DNA of 62,340 bases from CAZSVE01 sp964610175 (GTDB taxonomy: Bacteria > Pseudomonadota > Gammaproteobacteria > HK1). Shown here in pieces: positions 1 to 8,349 of this stretch. The notes beneath the pieces were generated by a model. That model saw nothing but the letters and a program-made list of their open reading frames with translations, was not told the origin of the DNA and made no database searches. A program made the position numbers and the translations under genes. Position 1 is the first letter of the stretch. Each line of letters opens with the position of its first letter. Location: the NCBI GenBank assembly GCA_964610175.1, contig CAZSVE010000006.1:1-62340 (forward strand). The letters are read 5' to 3'.

Positions 1-75
1 GAGTTTACTTGGTTATTAAAATCACATTACCCACACGATTTGATGAATAGCCAATTATTTCATCTCGATAAAGGC

Positions 76-157
76 TGTCATTTCGAGCGAAGCGAGAAAT
101 CTTTAGCCTAAAATCGAATCCATGCCCACAAGATTTCTCGCTTCGCTCGAAATGACA
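76..157. repeat. Perfect 28-bp inverted repeat
   Basis: Positions 76-103 and 130-157 are exact reverse complements (28 of 28) around a 26-nt loop. Each arm carries the core TCATTTCGAGCGAAGCGAG. A related half-site (ctcgaaatgac) occurs near 30680. The element lies in non-coding DNA and resembles the small palindromic elements dispersed in many proteobacterial chromosomes. Nothing else is seen in 1-221. Confidence 0.85.
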
Positions 158-221
158 ATAATCACATGGCAAAACCACATCGTGTACCGGATCATGCTTT
201 ATCGATCCGAGGCAGCGCCTC

Positions 222-389
222 GCTAGTAAATATCGGGTGCATCGTTTGGTCTACTTCGAACAATACGAAGACATGCCTGCCGCCATTGCGCGGGAGAAGC
301 AACTCAAAGGATGGCATCGCGCGTGGAAGTTGGCGCTGATCGAAAAAATGAATCCTGACTGGCGGGATCTGTGGCCGGAGTTGGAATAG
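222..389 (+). pseudogene. GIY-YIG endonuclease, C-terminal remnant
   Basis: An open frame ending in TAG at 387-389 encodes a peptide containing KYRVHRLVYFEQYEDMPAAI and then REKQLKGWHRAWKLALIEKM. This matches the C-terminal half of small GIY-YIG nucleases of the YhbQ/UPF0213 type. The N-terminal GIY-YIG motif is absent; upstream sequence is unrelated repeat DNA and the frame has no start codon. It is therefore a truncated remnant. Family assignment rests on recognising this conserved tail. Confidence 0.75.
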
Positions 390-391
390 TA

Positions 392-591
392 CATGTGTTT
401 GTTGCCATCCCTGGTGGCTGGGTCCCGGCAGTCCCTGCCGGGATGACGTGGGAGGTGGTTTCAGTGCTTTCGTGAAGATTCACCACTCCCATTATTCCGC
501 CCATGTGTTTGTTGCCATCCCTGGCGACTGGATCCCGGCAGTCCCTGCCGGGATGACGTGGGGGGTGGTTTCAGTGCTTTCGTGAAGATTC
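392..591. repeat. Family C: two tandem 90-bp copies, 110-bp period
   Basis: Positions 392-481 and 502-591 are nearly identical direct repeats. Each contains a hairpin made from cccggcagtccctgccggg, then a tail ggtggtttcagtgctttcg. Related copies lie at 20741-20853, 30848-31063 and 35711-35822. The sequence from 390 to 711, between the GIY-YIG remnant and dprA, shows no gene. Confidence 0.85.
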
Positions 592-711
592 GTACTCCCG
601 TCATTCCGCCATGGATTGGCGGAACCCAGATGCCAGGGATGGCAAAGAATTTGCACTTTGGTTTCTCGCCTTTTCTCGTTCCCACGCTTTAGTGTGGGAA
701 CGCACAAGGTG

Positions 712-1845
712 TCATGTCTCGGGTCTGCCTGTTCGCGAGTATCGCCCGCCAGGGACGGATGCCACAAGGCCCCCGAGTTCCAGCGTCAATAACATGGAGG
801 AGATTGCCTCTACCGTGAATCCGGTGCGCTCTACCAGGACATCCATGGAGGTCGGCTCGAAGCCCAGGTTGTCCAATAACGATCTGTATTCGGCGTCCAG
901 CTCGGAGTCGCGGGGAGGCTCGGCGTCGGGTTCGGCGCCCGTCTCCAGGGGGAGAGTGATGTCTTGCGGACCGATCTCTTCCAGGATATCGGAGGCGGAC
1001 TCTACGAGTTTTGCGCCTTGACGGAGCAGCATGTGGCAGCCGCGGGAGAGTGGGTTGTGAATGGAGCCTGGGATTGCGAATACTTCGCGACTCTGTTCGG
1101 CGGCCAGCCGGGCGGTGATCAGGGAACCGCTCCGGGTGGTCGCTTCCACTACCAGGATGCCGAGACCGAGCCCGCTGATGATGCGATTGCGCAGCGGGAA
1201 ATGACCGGCCAAGGGTGGGGTCCCGAGCGGGAATTCCGAGATACAAGCCCCATTTCTGACGATATCGAGCCCCAGTTGCCGGTGCCTGGCCGGGTAGACG
1301 CGATCGATTCCGGTGCCCATGACGGCGATGGTTCGTCCGCCGCCGGCGATGGCGCCACGGTGTGCCGCGCCATCGATGCCGGTGGCCAGCCCACTGGTGA
1401 TGACGAACCCCATGCGCGCCAGTTCCCTCGCGAAGTCGAAGGCGATTTCCTGTCCGGTGGGGGTTGGGTTTCGGCTTCCCACGATGGCGATCTGGGGGTG
1501 GGCGAGGATTTTGGGGTCCCCTCGCGCGAAGAGGAGCGCCGGGGGGTCGGGGATCTCCAAGAGACGCGATGGATAATCTTTGTCTTCCAGGGTGAGCAAA
1601 TGGTGGTCCGGTTGTCGCAACCATTCCATGTCCTTGTGAATGGCGGACCAGTCGGGGGCCTTTATGTATTCCCTGGTTTTCTTGCCAAGGCCGAGCGCCG
1701 TCAATTGGGCGATGTCGGCCTGGAATATGGATTCGATATCGGGGAGCTTGGCGAGCAGGGCGCGCAACCGCACATTACCCAATCGCGGCGCGCGGATGAG
1801 CGCGAGCCAATATTTGGGATCCCTGCATTGCATGGTTGTCGTCAT
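712..1845 (-). CDS. dprA: DNA-processing protein DprA
   Basis: DprA (Smf) binds incoming single-stranded DNA during natural transformation and loads RecA. The protein has an N-terminal SAM-like region, then the DprA Rossmann fold with VGSRNPTPTG, SGLATGIDGAAHRGA, VMGTGIDRVYP and SEFPLGTPP followed by PLRNRIISGL, and a C-terminal winged-helix region. I chose the ATG at 1845 (MTTTMQCRDPKYW, 377 aa). The frame runs upstream to 2052, but that extension is arginine- and proline-rich and unlike the family. A second ATG lies four codons further in. It is transcribed toward the repeats at 390-711. Between it and rhlB (1846-2088) I see nothing. Confidence 0.93.
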   Translation of the reverse strand: MTTTMQCRDPKYWLALIRAPRLGNVRLRALLAKLPDIESIFQADIAQLTALGLGKKTREYIKAPDWSAIHKDMEWLRQPDHHLLTLEDKDYPSRLLEIPDPPALLFARGDPKILAHPQIAIVGSRNPTPTGQEIAFDFARELARMGFVITSGLATGIDGAAHRGAIAGGGRTIAVMGTGIDRVYPARHRQLGLDIVRNGACISEFPLGTPPLAGHFPLRNRIISGLGLGILVVEATTRSGSLITARLAAEQSREVFAIPGSIHNPLSRGCHMLLRQGAKLVESASDILEEIGPQDITLPLETGAEPDAEPPRDSELDAEYRSLLDNLGFEPTSMDVLVERTGFTVEAISSMLLTLELGGLVASVPGGRYSRTGRPET

Positions 1846-2088
1846 TTGTTCGGTGGCTGCTTCTCGATGGGGTATCTTGGGTATTGGTCTCGCAATTCCC
1901 GATTTCCGATTCTCGATTCTCGATTCGTCACTTCTCCGCTGGTTTCCAAGCTCCGGCCTGGGGGGCCTTTTGGGGGATCCTTTTTCTCGGAAGCTGTCGC
2001 TTCCGGTTTGCCTCCGAACTGGAGCTTGGGGCGCGAGCAAAGGGTGGCCCACAAGGGGGAATCCGACGGATGGTAGTACGGGATGAGG

Positions 2089-3387
2089 CTACGTGGGTTT
2101 CCGATGGGTGTTCATTCTGCCGGATGGTTTTTTTGGTCTTGGGCTCTTTTTGGCGGGGCAGTGCTGGTTTCCCCTTCCTCGGGCACGCGGCTTTGATGGT
2201 TTTGGTGGTTTCGGGTCGGCCAATAGTTCGTCGGATACCGGCTCTACGGGGATGCGTTGACCGATGAATGCCTCGATGTTGGGCAGGGTGAAGACATATT
2301 CTTCGCAGGCGAAGCTGATGGCATGGCCGGTGGCCCCGGCACGGGCGGTTCTGCCGATGCGGTGTACGTATTCCTCGGCTTCCTGGGGCAGGTCGTAATT
2401 GAATACGTGGCTTACCTTGGGGATGTGAAGTCCACGGGCGACCACATCGGTGGCGACGAGTATGGGTAGCTTTCCCCGTAGGAATCTGTCGAGTAGTTTC
2501 AAGCGCGTCTCCTGGGGGACGTCTCCGGTGAGTAGCCCGGCCTGGGCGCCATTGCCGTCGAGCCAGGCACGAACGCGCTCCGCGGTACGCTTGGTGTTGA
2601 CGAAGACGAGGCTGCGCGTAGCCTTGGTATGCCGTAACAGACCGATGAGCAGCGGGATCTTCTCTTCTTTGGGGAGGTGATAGAGGGATTGCCGAACCTT
2701 GTCCACGGTCATTTCCTTGGGGGATACATTGACGACCGTGGGGGCATTCAAATACTCGTAGGCGAGTTCGGAGACCCGTAGCGATAACGTGGCGGAAAAT
2801 AGCATATTGAGCCGTGTTTCGGCGGGGGGAATACGCCGCAGGAGGTAACGGATGTCTCGAATGAAGCCGAGATCGAACATGCGATCGGCCTCGTCGAGGA
2901 CTGCAACCTGGATATTGCCCAGACTGAACACGCCTTGTTTGTGGTAGTCGATGAGGCGCCCCGGCGTTCCGATGAGGATGTCGATACCGGCGCGTACCAT
3001 GTCGCGCTGGCTTTTGTATCCGGCACCGCCGTAAACGACCCCGATGCGCAGTTTCGTATAGGCGGCAAGGGGCAGGGCATCTTTGTGGATTTGGATGGCC
3101 AGTTCCCGCGTGGGCGCGAGGATGAGAGATCTGGGTTCTGTTCCCCCATAACCGGGGGGGGGATCGGTTCGCAAAAGATGATTGATGGCGGCGATCAAGA
3201 ATGCCGCGGTCTTGCCGGTTCCGGTCTGCGCCTGTCCTTCGACGTCGATGCCATCCACGGCCAGGGGCAGGGTTTCGGCCTGAATGGAGGTGCAGTGGGT
3301 AAATCCGGCCTCGGCGATGCCTTGTTGCAGGGAGGGCGAAAGGTCCAGCCGAGAGAAGAGAAGATCGGTCAACAGCTTTCCGGTCAT
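2089..3387 (-). CDS. rhlB: ATP-dependent RNA helicase RhlB
   Basis: A DEAD-box RNA helicase; in enterobacteria RhlB works in the RNA degradosome. All core motifs are visible: Q motif around GFTHCTSIQAETLPLA, motif I AQTGTGKT, Ia PTRELA, Ib TPGRL, II DEAD, III SAT, IV LVFVNTKR, V ATDVVARGLHIP and VI HRIGRTARAG. The segments VLDEADRMFDLGFI and LNMLFSATLS, and the tail CEEYVFTLPNIEAFIGQRIP, match RhlB rather than RhlE or SrmB. The short C-terminus is basic and proline/lysine-rich. It is divergent from trxA, the same arrangement as in Escherichia coli, which supports the name. Confidence 0.92.
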   Translation of the reverse strand: MTGKLLTDLLFSRLDLSPSLQQGIAEAGFTHCTSIQAETLPLAVDGIDVEGQAQTGTGKTAAFLIAAINHLLRTDPPPGYGGTEPRSLILAPTRELAIQIHKDALPLAAYTKLRIGVVYGGAGYKSQRDMVRAGIDILIGTPGRLIDYHKQGVFSLGNIQVAVLDEADRMFDLGFIRDIRYLLRRIPPAETRLNMLFSATLSLRVSELAYEYLNAPTVVNVSPKEMTVDKVRQSLYHLPKEEKIPLLIGLLRHTKATRSLVFVNTKRTAERVRAWLDGNGAQAGLLTGDVPQETRLKLLDRFLRGKLPILVATDVVARGLHIPKVSHVFNYDLPQEAEEYVHRIGRTARAGATGHAISFACEEYVFTLPNIEAFIGQRIPVEPVSDELLADPKPPKPSKPRARGRGNQHCPAKKSPRPKKPSGRMNTHRKPT

Positions 3388-3559
3388 GGAGTACCTCGTT
3401 TTTAGCGTATGGGTTTTTCGATATTATTCATAGGGTTATGTGTTCTCCCCGGTAAACAGATCATCAAGGTTCGTATTTGACTTGCAATATGCGCGCAATT
3501 CGGCTCAAATAATCCGCTAGTTTTTCGAGGATAGCCAATCAAATTGGAGATGTTGTTTT

Positions 3560-3886
3560 ATGAGCGATCAAATCGCCTATGTTACAGATGAGAGCTTCGA
3601 GCAAGACGTACTTAAACAGGATGTGCCGGTATTGGTCGATTTCTGGGCCGATTGGTGCGGTCCTTGTAAAGTAATTGCTCCGATATTGGAAGAAGCCGCT
3701 AAAGAGTACGCCGGTAAGGTTGTAATCGCAAAGCTCAATATCGATGAAAATCCATCGACACCGCCGCGATATAGTATTCGGGGGATCCCCACCCTGATGC
3801 TTTTCAAGCAGGGGAATGTCGAGGGCACGAAGGTTGGGGCGGTTTCGAAGTCTCAGCTCTTCGCCTTTCTTGACAGCAATCTGTAG
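3560..3886 (+). CDS. trxA: Thioredoxin
   Basis: A 108-residue thioredoxin with the active site WADWCGPCK, the conserved cis-proline loop IRGIPTLMLFKQG and the usual single-domain length. It reduces disulfides in cytoplasmic proteins. GGAG in tggagatg lies about 12 nt before the ATG. It is divergent from rhlB, as in E. coli. However, rho, which follows trxA there, is replaced by a gamma-glutamyltransferase gene starting only 2 nt after the trxA stop. The residues DENPSTPPRYSIRG replace the commoner DxNPxTAxxYxIRG, a mild deviation. Confidence 0.97.
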   Translation: MSDQIAYVTDESFEQDVLKQDVPVLVDFWADWCGPCKVIAPILEEAAKEYAGKVVIAKLNIDENPSTPPRYSIRGIPTLMLFKQGNVEGTKVGAVSKSQLFAFLDSNL

Positions 3887-3888
3887 TC

Positions 3889-5517
3889 TTGCCACCGGGA
3901 AGTGCACCACGGGGTATCGTTGCCGCGGGACATGAAGAAACCGCTCGTGCGGCGCGGATAATCCTACGACAGGGAGGTAACGCCTTCGATGGGGTGTTGG
4001 CTGCCCTGCTGTGTGCTTGCGTGGTGGAGCCCGTTCTTGCTTCGTTGGGCGGGGGGGGCTACTTGCTGGCCCGCACGGGGGAGGGGCGATTTCTCGTATA
4101 TGATTTTTTCGCCCAAACCCCCCGTCGAAAACGTCCCTCCGCCGAATTTTTCCCCATATCCGCCGACTTCGGGACCGCGCAACAGGAATTTCATATCGGG
4201 AAAGGATCCATAGCGACACCGGGGGTCGTGCGGGGAATATTCGCGGTTCACCGCGATCTTGGCACCCTGCCCATGAAAGATATCGTGGCCCCCGCGATAT
4301 CCCGCGCCGCGGCAGGCGTTTCCGTCAATGAATTCCAGGCCTATATCTTTTCCATCGTAGGCGATATCTATGTGGCCACTCCGGAAGTGGCGGCCATTTA
4401 TGGGCGCCATGGAGAGGGGATGGCCTGTGGGCACTCGGATGGGGACCCGGAAAATAAAGTGCGTCTCATCGCCCAAGGGGAAGTGTTCAGGCAACCCGAT
4501 CTCGCCGATACCCTGGAATCCCTTGCTATCGAAGGGGATGATCTCTTTTATCGTGGAGAAATCGCGCGGACTCTGATACGCGATATGGAGGATGGTAGCG
4601 GTCATTTGACGGCGCGGGACCTGGACCAGTATCGGGTGCTGCGCCGAGAGCCCTTGCGGTTGACCTATCGAGGTGAACGGCTGTTTACCAATCCTCCCCC
4701 TTCCTCCGGTGGAGTTCTGATCGCCTTTGCCCTGAAGATCCTGGAATCCATGACATCCAGGCAGGGGATGGATGCCTTTGATTCGGTGGAACGCCTTGCG
4801 CAGTTGGCGCGGGTGATGGATGTTACCAGCCAGGCAAGGGTGGAGGCGGAAATAGATGGAAAGCCCCACCATTTGGATCGGCGCCTGTTGCATCCGGAGT
4901 ATCTTTCGGCGTACCGGGATCGAATCTTGCATGCACCGGGTGTATCACGGGGCACGACGCACATCAGCGTCATGGATAGGGATGGAAATGTGGCCAGCCT
5001 GAGCGTTTCCAATGGGGAGGGAGCGGGTTACGTGGTCCCTGGCACCGGCATCATGTTGAATAATATGCTGGGCGAGCAGGATATCAATCCCCAGGGGTTT
5101 CACCGCTGGCCGACGGCGCATCGCATGACATCCATGATGGCCCCTACCCTGATCGAGCACCCGGTGGATAACCGCGGGAGCGGGCGTCTGCGCACGGGTA
5201 TCGTCGCCACGGGATCCGGGGGGTCCAATCGTATTCGTAGCGCTATCTTGCAGGTGCTTATCAATATCATGGATTTTCGGATGGGCGTGGAAGACGCCGT
5301 CCAGGCGCCCAGGATCCACCATGAAGATGGATTGCTGAGCATGGAGGGTGGGTTCGATGAAGAAAATATCCTCCGTTTGTCGAAGCTGTTTCCCCGCCAC
5401 CACAGGTGGCCGGGACGGAATCTCTTCTTCGGCGGAGCGCACACGGTGTTATGGGATGGTGACGGTTTCCAGGGGGCAGGCGATGCGAGGCGTGGCGGCG
5501 TCAGCCTGGCGGTTTAG
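3889..5517 (+). CDS. ggt: Gamma-glutamyltransferase family protein
   Basis: A 542-residue Ntn-hydrolase of the gamma-glutamyltranspeptidase family, which cleaves or transfers gamma-glutamyl groups of glutathione-like substrates. Visible marks are GGNAFDGVLAALLCACVVEP and LGGGGYLL in the large subunit, PPPSSGGV, and GTTHISVMDRDGNVASLS, where the second Thr is the expected autoprocessing nucleophile. The frame begins at a TTG two nt after the trxA stop; there is no ATG near the family-like N-terminus, so translational coupling to trxA is likely. No signal peptide is seen, so unlike classical periplasmic Ggt the product may be cytoplasmic. Confidence 0.85.
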   Translation: MPPGSAPRGIVAAGHEETARAARIILRQGGNAFDGVLAALLCACVVEPVLASLGGGGYLLARTGEGRFLVYDFFAQTPRRKRPSAEFFPISADFGTAQQEFHIGKGSIATPGVVRGIFAVHRDLGTLPMKDIVAPAISRAAAGVSVNEFQAYIFSIVGDIYVATPEVAAIYGRHGEGMACGHSDGDPENKVRLIAQGEVFRQPDLADTLESLAIEGDDLFYRGEIARTLIRDMEDGSGHLTARDLDQYRVLRREPLRLTYRGERLFTNPPPSSGGVLIAFALKILESMTSRQGMDAFDSVERLAQLARVMDVTSQARVEAEIDGKPHHLDRRLLHPEYLSAYRDRILHAPGVSRGTTHISVMDRDGNVASLSVSNGEGAGYVVPGTGIMLNNMLGEQDINPQGFHRWPTAHRMTSMMAPTLIEHPVDNRGSGRLRTGIVATGSGGSNRIRSAILQVLINIMDFRMGVEDAVQAPRIHHEDGLLSMEGGFDEENILRLSKLFPRHHRWPGRNLFFGGAHTVLWDGDGFQGAGDARRGGVSLAV

Positions 5518-5764
5518 CCTTCCGAGTGGTGCCGATTCTCCTTTTGTGTGCGTTTCGTGACCATGATACCGCGGCGATAGTGACAGGTTCGATTGTCACT
5601 TGCTCACTGACTCGATTGGGGAGGTTCGGTCAGTCGATTGGATGAGGCTCGCCGGTTGGCCTGTCGGTCGGTCAGCCCAGCCTGTCCAGTCCTTGAGGAA
5701 AGTCCGAGTTTGCGGCATGATACCCGCCTTTTTGCAACGCCCGCGCTTTGAGATAAGTAATCTT

Positions 5765-6601
5765 ATGTCCACGCCACACTTTCCGCTCTTGATCGAGCCT
5801 GAAACCCTTGCTCTGTATCATGATCTCGAAGACCTGTTGGTGGTCGATGTCAGCCGCGCCAAATCTTACTCTATTGCCCATATCCCTCGGGCCGTATATA
5901 TAGAATACGCCGATTTGGTTCTGAAGAATCCTCCCGTGGGTGGGTTGCTTCCGGATATTCGCCACCTCGGTCGGTTATTCTCCTCCGTTGGCCTGACCTC
6001 GACCACCCATGTGATCGCATACGATGATGAGGGAGGAGGGAAAGCGGGGCGCCTGGTGTGGACCCTGCATCTTCTGGGGCACGACCTTTGCTCGGTGCTA
6101 AATGGCGGGATCCATGCCTGGGCCAATGAAAGGCATGCCCTGGAACGCCAGCCCAATACCCCATCGGCATCGGACTATCGTGCCGAGATTCGGCGGCCCG
6201 AATATCTCGTGGACGCGGAGTATGTCCTGAAAAATTTGGGGAATCCCGATGTGGCCATCGTGGATGCCCGCACTCCGGTGGAGTACACCGGAGAGAAGAA
6301 GTTTTCGGCGCGGGGTGGCCATATTCCGGGGGCAGTGAATCTGGATTGGATGTCGACACTGGATCGGGCACGTAATCTTCGGTGGCAGCCCAAAGACGAA
6401 TTGCGCGCCATGTTCGAAAAAATAGGGGTTTCTCCCGACCGCGAAGTAATCGTGTATTGCCAGACCCACCACCGTTCTTCCCAGCTCTATATGGTCTTGC
6501 GGTATTTGGGATACCCCAACGTCCGCGGCTATGCCGGTTCCTGGTCCGAGTGGGGGAATCTGATGGGAGTTCCCGTGGTGGAGGGGGATAGTCCCACATA
6601 G
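5765..6601 (+). CDS. rhdA: Tandem-rhodanese sulfurtransferase
   Basis: Two rhodanese domains, about 278 residues. The N-terminal domain is inactive, with YDDEGGGKAGRLVWTL where a catalytic loop would be. The C-terminal domain carries YCQTHHRSSQLYMVLRYLGY, the CQTHHRS loop of RhdA-type thiosulfate:cyanide sulfurtransferases, followed by GYAGSWSEWGN. It transfers sulfane sulfur through a cysteine persulfide. I chose the ATG at 5765 (MSTPHFPLL); the frame extends upstream to 5600 but that part has no family similarity. The gap 5518-5764 after ggt shows no gene. A strong hairpin follows at 6671. Confidence 0.9.
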   Translation: MSTPHFPLLIEPETLALYHDLEDLLVVDVSRAKSYSIAHIPRAVYIEYADLVLKNPPVGGLLPDIRHLGRLFSSVGLTSTTHVIAYDDEGGGKAGRLVWTLHLLGHDLCSVLNGGIHAWANERHALERQPNTPSASDYRAEIRRPEYLVDAEYVLKNLGNPDVAIVDARTPVEYTGEKKFSARGGHIPGAVNLDWMSTLDRARNLRWQPKDELRAMFEKIGVSPDREVIVYCQTHHRSSQLYMVLRYLGYPNVRGYAGSWSEWGNLMGVPVVEGDSPT

Positions 6602-6670
6602 TTTCCCACATGGCTCCCCCAGTATAGGTGCCGGAAAAACCCTGCGTTTCTCGAACGCATTTTTCGATGG

Positions 6671-6707
6671 GGAACCACTTCATGCCTGGATAACATGAAG
6701 TGGTTCC
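6671..6707 (+). terminator. Perfect 14-bp hairpin after rhdA
   Basis: ggaaccacttcatg (6671-6684) pairs exactly with catgaagtggttcc (6694-6707) around a 9-nt loop. It is followed by ttatgctttc, so the U-tract is weak. It lies 70 nt after rhdA and 48 nt before apaH. It may terminate rhdA transcription or act as a leader structure for apaH. Confidence 0.5.
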
Positions 6708-6754
6708 TTATGCTTTCGGGTTGTCGGAAGTTTTTTATCGATATAAGAAACGAT

Positions 6755-7651
6755 ATGTCTACCTACGCCATCGGAGATGTTCAGGGATGCTTCTCGGCAC
6801 TCTTATCCCTGCTTGTCGAGATAAAATTCCACCCAACCAGGGATCATCTCCGGGTCTGTGGGGATTTGGTGAATCGGGGCCCGGAGTCCGCCAAGGTACT
6901 GCGTTTCTTGCGGGATCTGGGGGGACGGGCGGTAGCGATCCTGGGGAACCATGATCTCAATCTGCTGGCGGTAGCGGCGGGCACTCGATCCCTGCGGGGA
7001 AAGGACACCTGCACCGATATCCTGACGGCACCGGACCGGGAGGAACTGATTCGTTGGCTGCGGCATCGTCCCCTGTTTCATCATGACCCGGTATTGGGTT
7101 TTACCATGATACATGCGGGACTACCTCCCCAATGGGATTGCGCCATGGCGGCGCGCTGCGCGAGTGAGGTGGAATCCGTGTTGCGGGACGATACCCGTTG
7201 GTCATCCTTTGTCGCCAACATGTACGGTAATGAACCGAATCGCTGGTCGGAGCAACTTACCGGGTGGGAGCGCCTGCGATTTGTCACCAACAGCCTGACG
7301 CGCCTTCGCTATTGCCATCGGGATGGTAGCGTCGATCTGGACCATTCTGGACCGCCGGGCACCCAGGATGCCCATCTTGCGCCGTGGTTTACCCTGCGGC
7401 GCGGTCTCAGCGAGCGTATCCTGTTCGGCCATTGGGCAACACTGGTGTTGAGAGCCGTTCCCGATCCCATGCCATCCCAAACACCCGAGACTGGGCCGGC
7501 CCCCGCCATACGAGGCGATCTCTTCGATTTCTTTACCGATCTGCACGGAAAATACGGCGTTTATCCCCTGGATACGGGTTGCGTTTGGGGAAATCGACTG
7601 ACGGCACTGCGCTTGGAAGACAGGCGCTACTTCAGCGTATCTTGCTCCTAG
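6755..7651 (+). CDS. apaH: Bis(5'-nucleosyl)-tetraphosphatase, symmetrical (ApaH)
   Basis: A metallophosphatase that splits Ap4A into two ADP. Motifs in order: YAIGDVQGCFSALLSLL, GDLVNRGPES, ILGNHDLNLLAV, FTMIHAGLPPQWD, LFGHWATL and a C-terminal LDTGCVWGNRLTALRLED. I chose the ATG at 6755 (MSTYAIGDVQG); an in-frame ATG at 6695 would add 20 residues and overlap the hairpin at 6671-6707. At 298 residues it is slightly longer than the E. coli enzyme, the extra lying in the linker VPDPMPSQTPETGPAP. It ends just before a family B repeat. Confidence 0.95.
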   Translation: MSTYAIGDVQGCFSALLSLLVEIKFHPTRDHLRVCGDLVNRGPESAKVLRFLRDLGGRAVAILGNHDLNLLAVAAGTRSLRGKDTCTDILTAPDREELIRWLRHRPLFHHDPVLGFTMIHAGLPPQWDCAMAARCASEVESVLRDDTRWSSFVANMYGNEPNRWSEQLTGWERLRFVTNSLTRLRYCHRDGSVDLDHSGPPGTQDAHLAPWFTLRRGLSERILFGHWATLVLRAVPDPMPSQTPETGPAPAIRGDLFDFFTDLHGKYGVYPLDTGCVWGNRLTALRLEDRRYFSVSCS

Positions 7652-7661
7652 CAGGGTAGAA

Positions 7662-7750
7662 ACATGTTAGCGCTTCGTGCCAAGATTGAAGCGGAGTGGG
7701 TCTTGACGCACGCATCGGTTCTCTCGGAATTTTTGTTTTTCCGATACCTT
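7662..7750. repeat. Family B repeat, reverse orientation
   Basis: This copy reads acatgttagcgcttcg, then an internal stem region, and ends ttttgtttttccgatacc. It is the reverse complement of the copies at 17183, 20424 and 33555. It fills most of the apaH to 7830 intergenic gap. Confidence 0.8.
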
Positions 7751-7829
7751 GGAAAAGCCCGTTCCTTGACTTTTTCACGGATGGAATCGGGAATGATTTC
7801 CCAGTTTCTCCATTCTATCGGAGATTCCC

Positions 7830-8234
7830 GTGTCTTCACGAAGTATCACACTACAAGTCGACGATGATAACGGAAAGTTTCGCCGTGTTACCGCCTATGG
7901 TGGGATCGAGAACGAGGGCTATGTGGTGGTCGATGGGGAAAGGTTTACCCATAGCCTGATTGTGGCGCCGAACGAGGTCATGGCCTGGTCGCCGCGGACC
8001 TTTGTCGATGTAACGCCGGAGCATGTTGCCTTGCTCGTCGAGTTCGACCCGGAGGTTGTCTTGTTCGGGAGCGGGAAGGAACAGCGATTCCCCAGGGATG
8101 CCCTGTTTCGTGCCTGTTATGAGCGAGGTATCGGTGTCGAGACCATGAATACGTCTGCGGCTTGTCGAACCTATAACCTCCTCGTCGGGGAAGGTCGACG
8201 GGTAGTAGCGGGTTTACTGATGCCTTCGCGATGA
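7830..8234 (+). CDS. Mth938-like (DUF498) domain protein
   Basis: A 134-residue protein of the Mth938/DUF498 fold, related to mitochondrial complex I assembly factor NDUFAF3; the biochemical role in bacteria is not established. Seen in the sequence: GFxHxxSLIVxP-like element ERFTHSLIVAPNEVMAW, then DPEVVLFGSGKEQRFP and GIGVETMNTSAACRTYNLL near the C-terminus, all typical of the family. The start is a GTG at 7830 preceded by a purine-rich cggag. It stands alone between a family B repeat and dusA. Confidence 0.85.
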   Translation: MSSRSITLQVDDDNGKFRRVTAYGGIENEGYVVVDGERFTHSLIVAPNEVMAWSPRTFVDVTPEHVALLVEFDPEVVLFGSGKEQRFPRDALFRACYERGIGVETMNTSAACRTYNLLVGEGRRVVAGLLMPSR

Positions 8235-8349
8235 TTCGGATACCTCTAATTCGGATATCTCTTTGGGACTGATTGCTTCGAATCGAGGTGACAGCGGTGA
8301 TAACGTCCTGGTTTCGGCCAAGCCTGGTTAGGGATCGATCCGATACACG

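Noticed and set aside
392..591. Possible CRISPR array (two repeats with a constant period)
   Set aside because: Only two 90-bp copies with a 20-nt gap, each containing a hairpin found dispersed elsewhere; no unique spacers of uniform length and no cas genes.
689..1624. 311-codon minus-strand frame overlapping dprA
   Set aside because: It is the Arg/Pro-rich alternate frame of dprA in GC-rich DNA, and dprA in the other frame has all expected motifs.
1846..2052. N-terminal extension of dprA to 2052
   Set aside because: The added residues are low-complexity and unlike DprA, which starts normally at 1845 or four codons later.
3477..3513. Possible sigma-70 promoter for trxA (ttgact ... tcaaat)
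   Set aside because: The spacing is about 22 nt and the -10 match is poor, so I could not support it.
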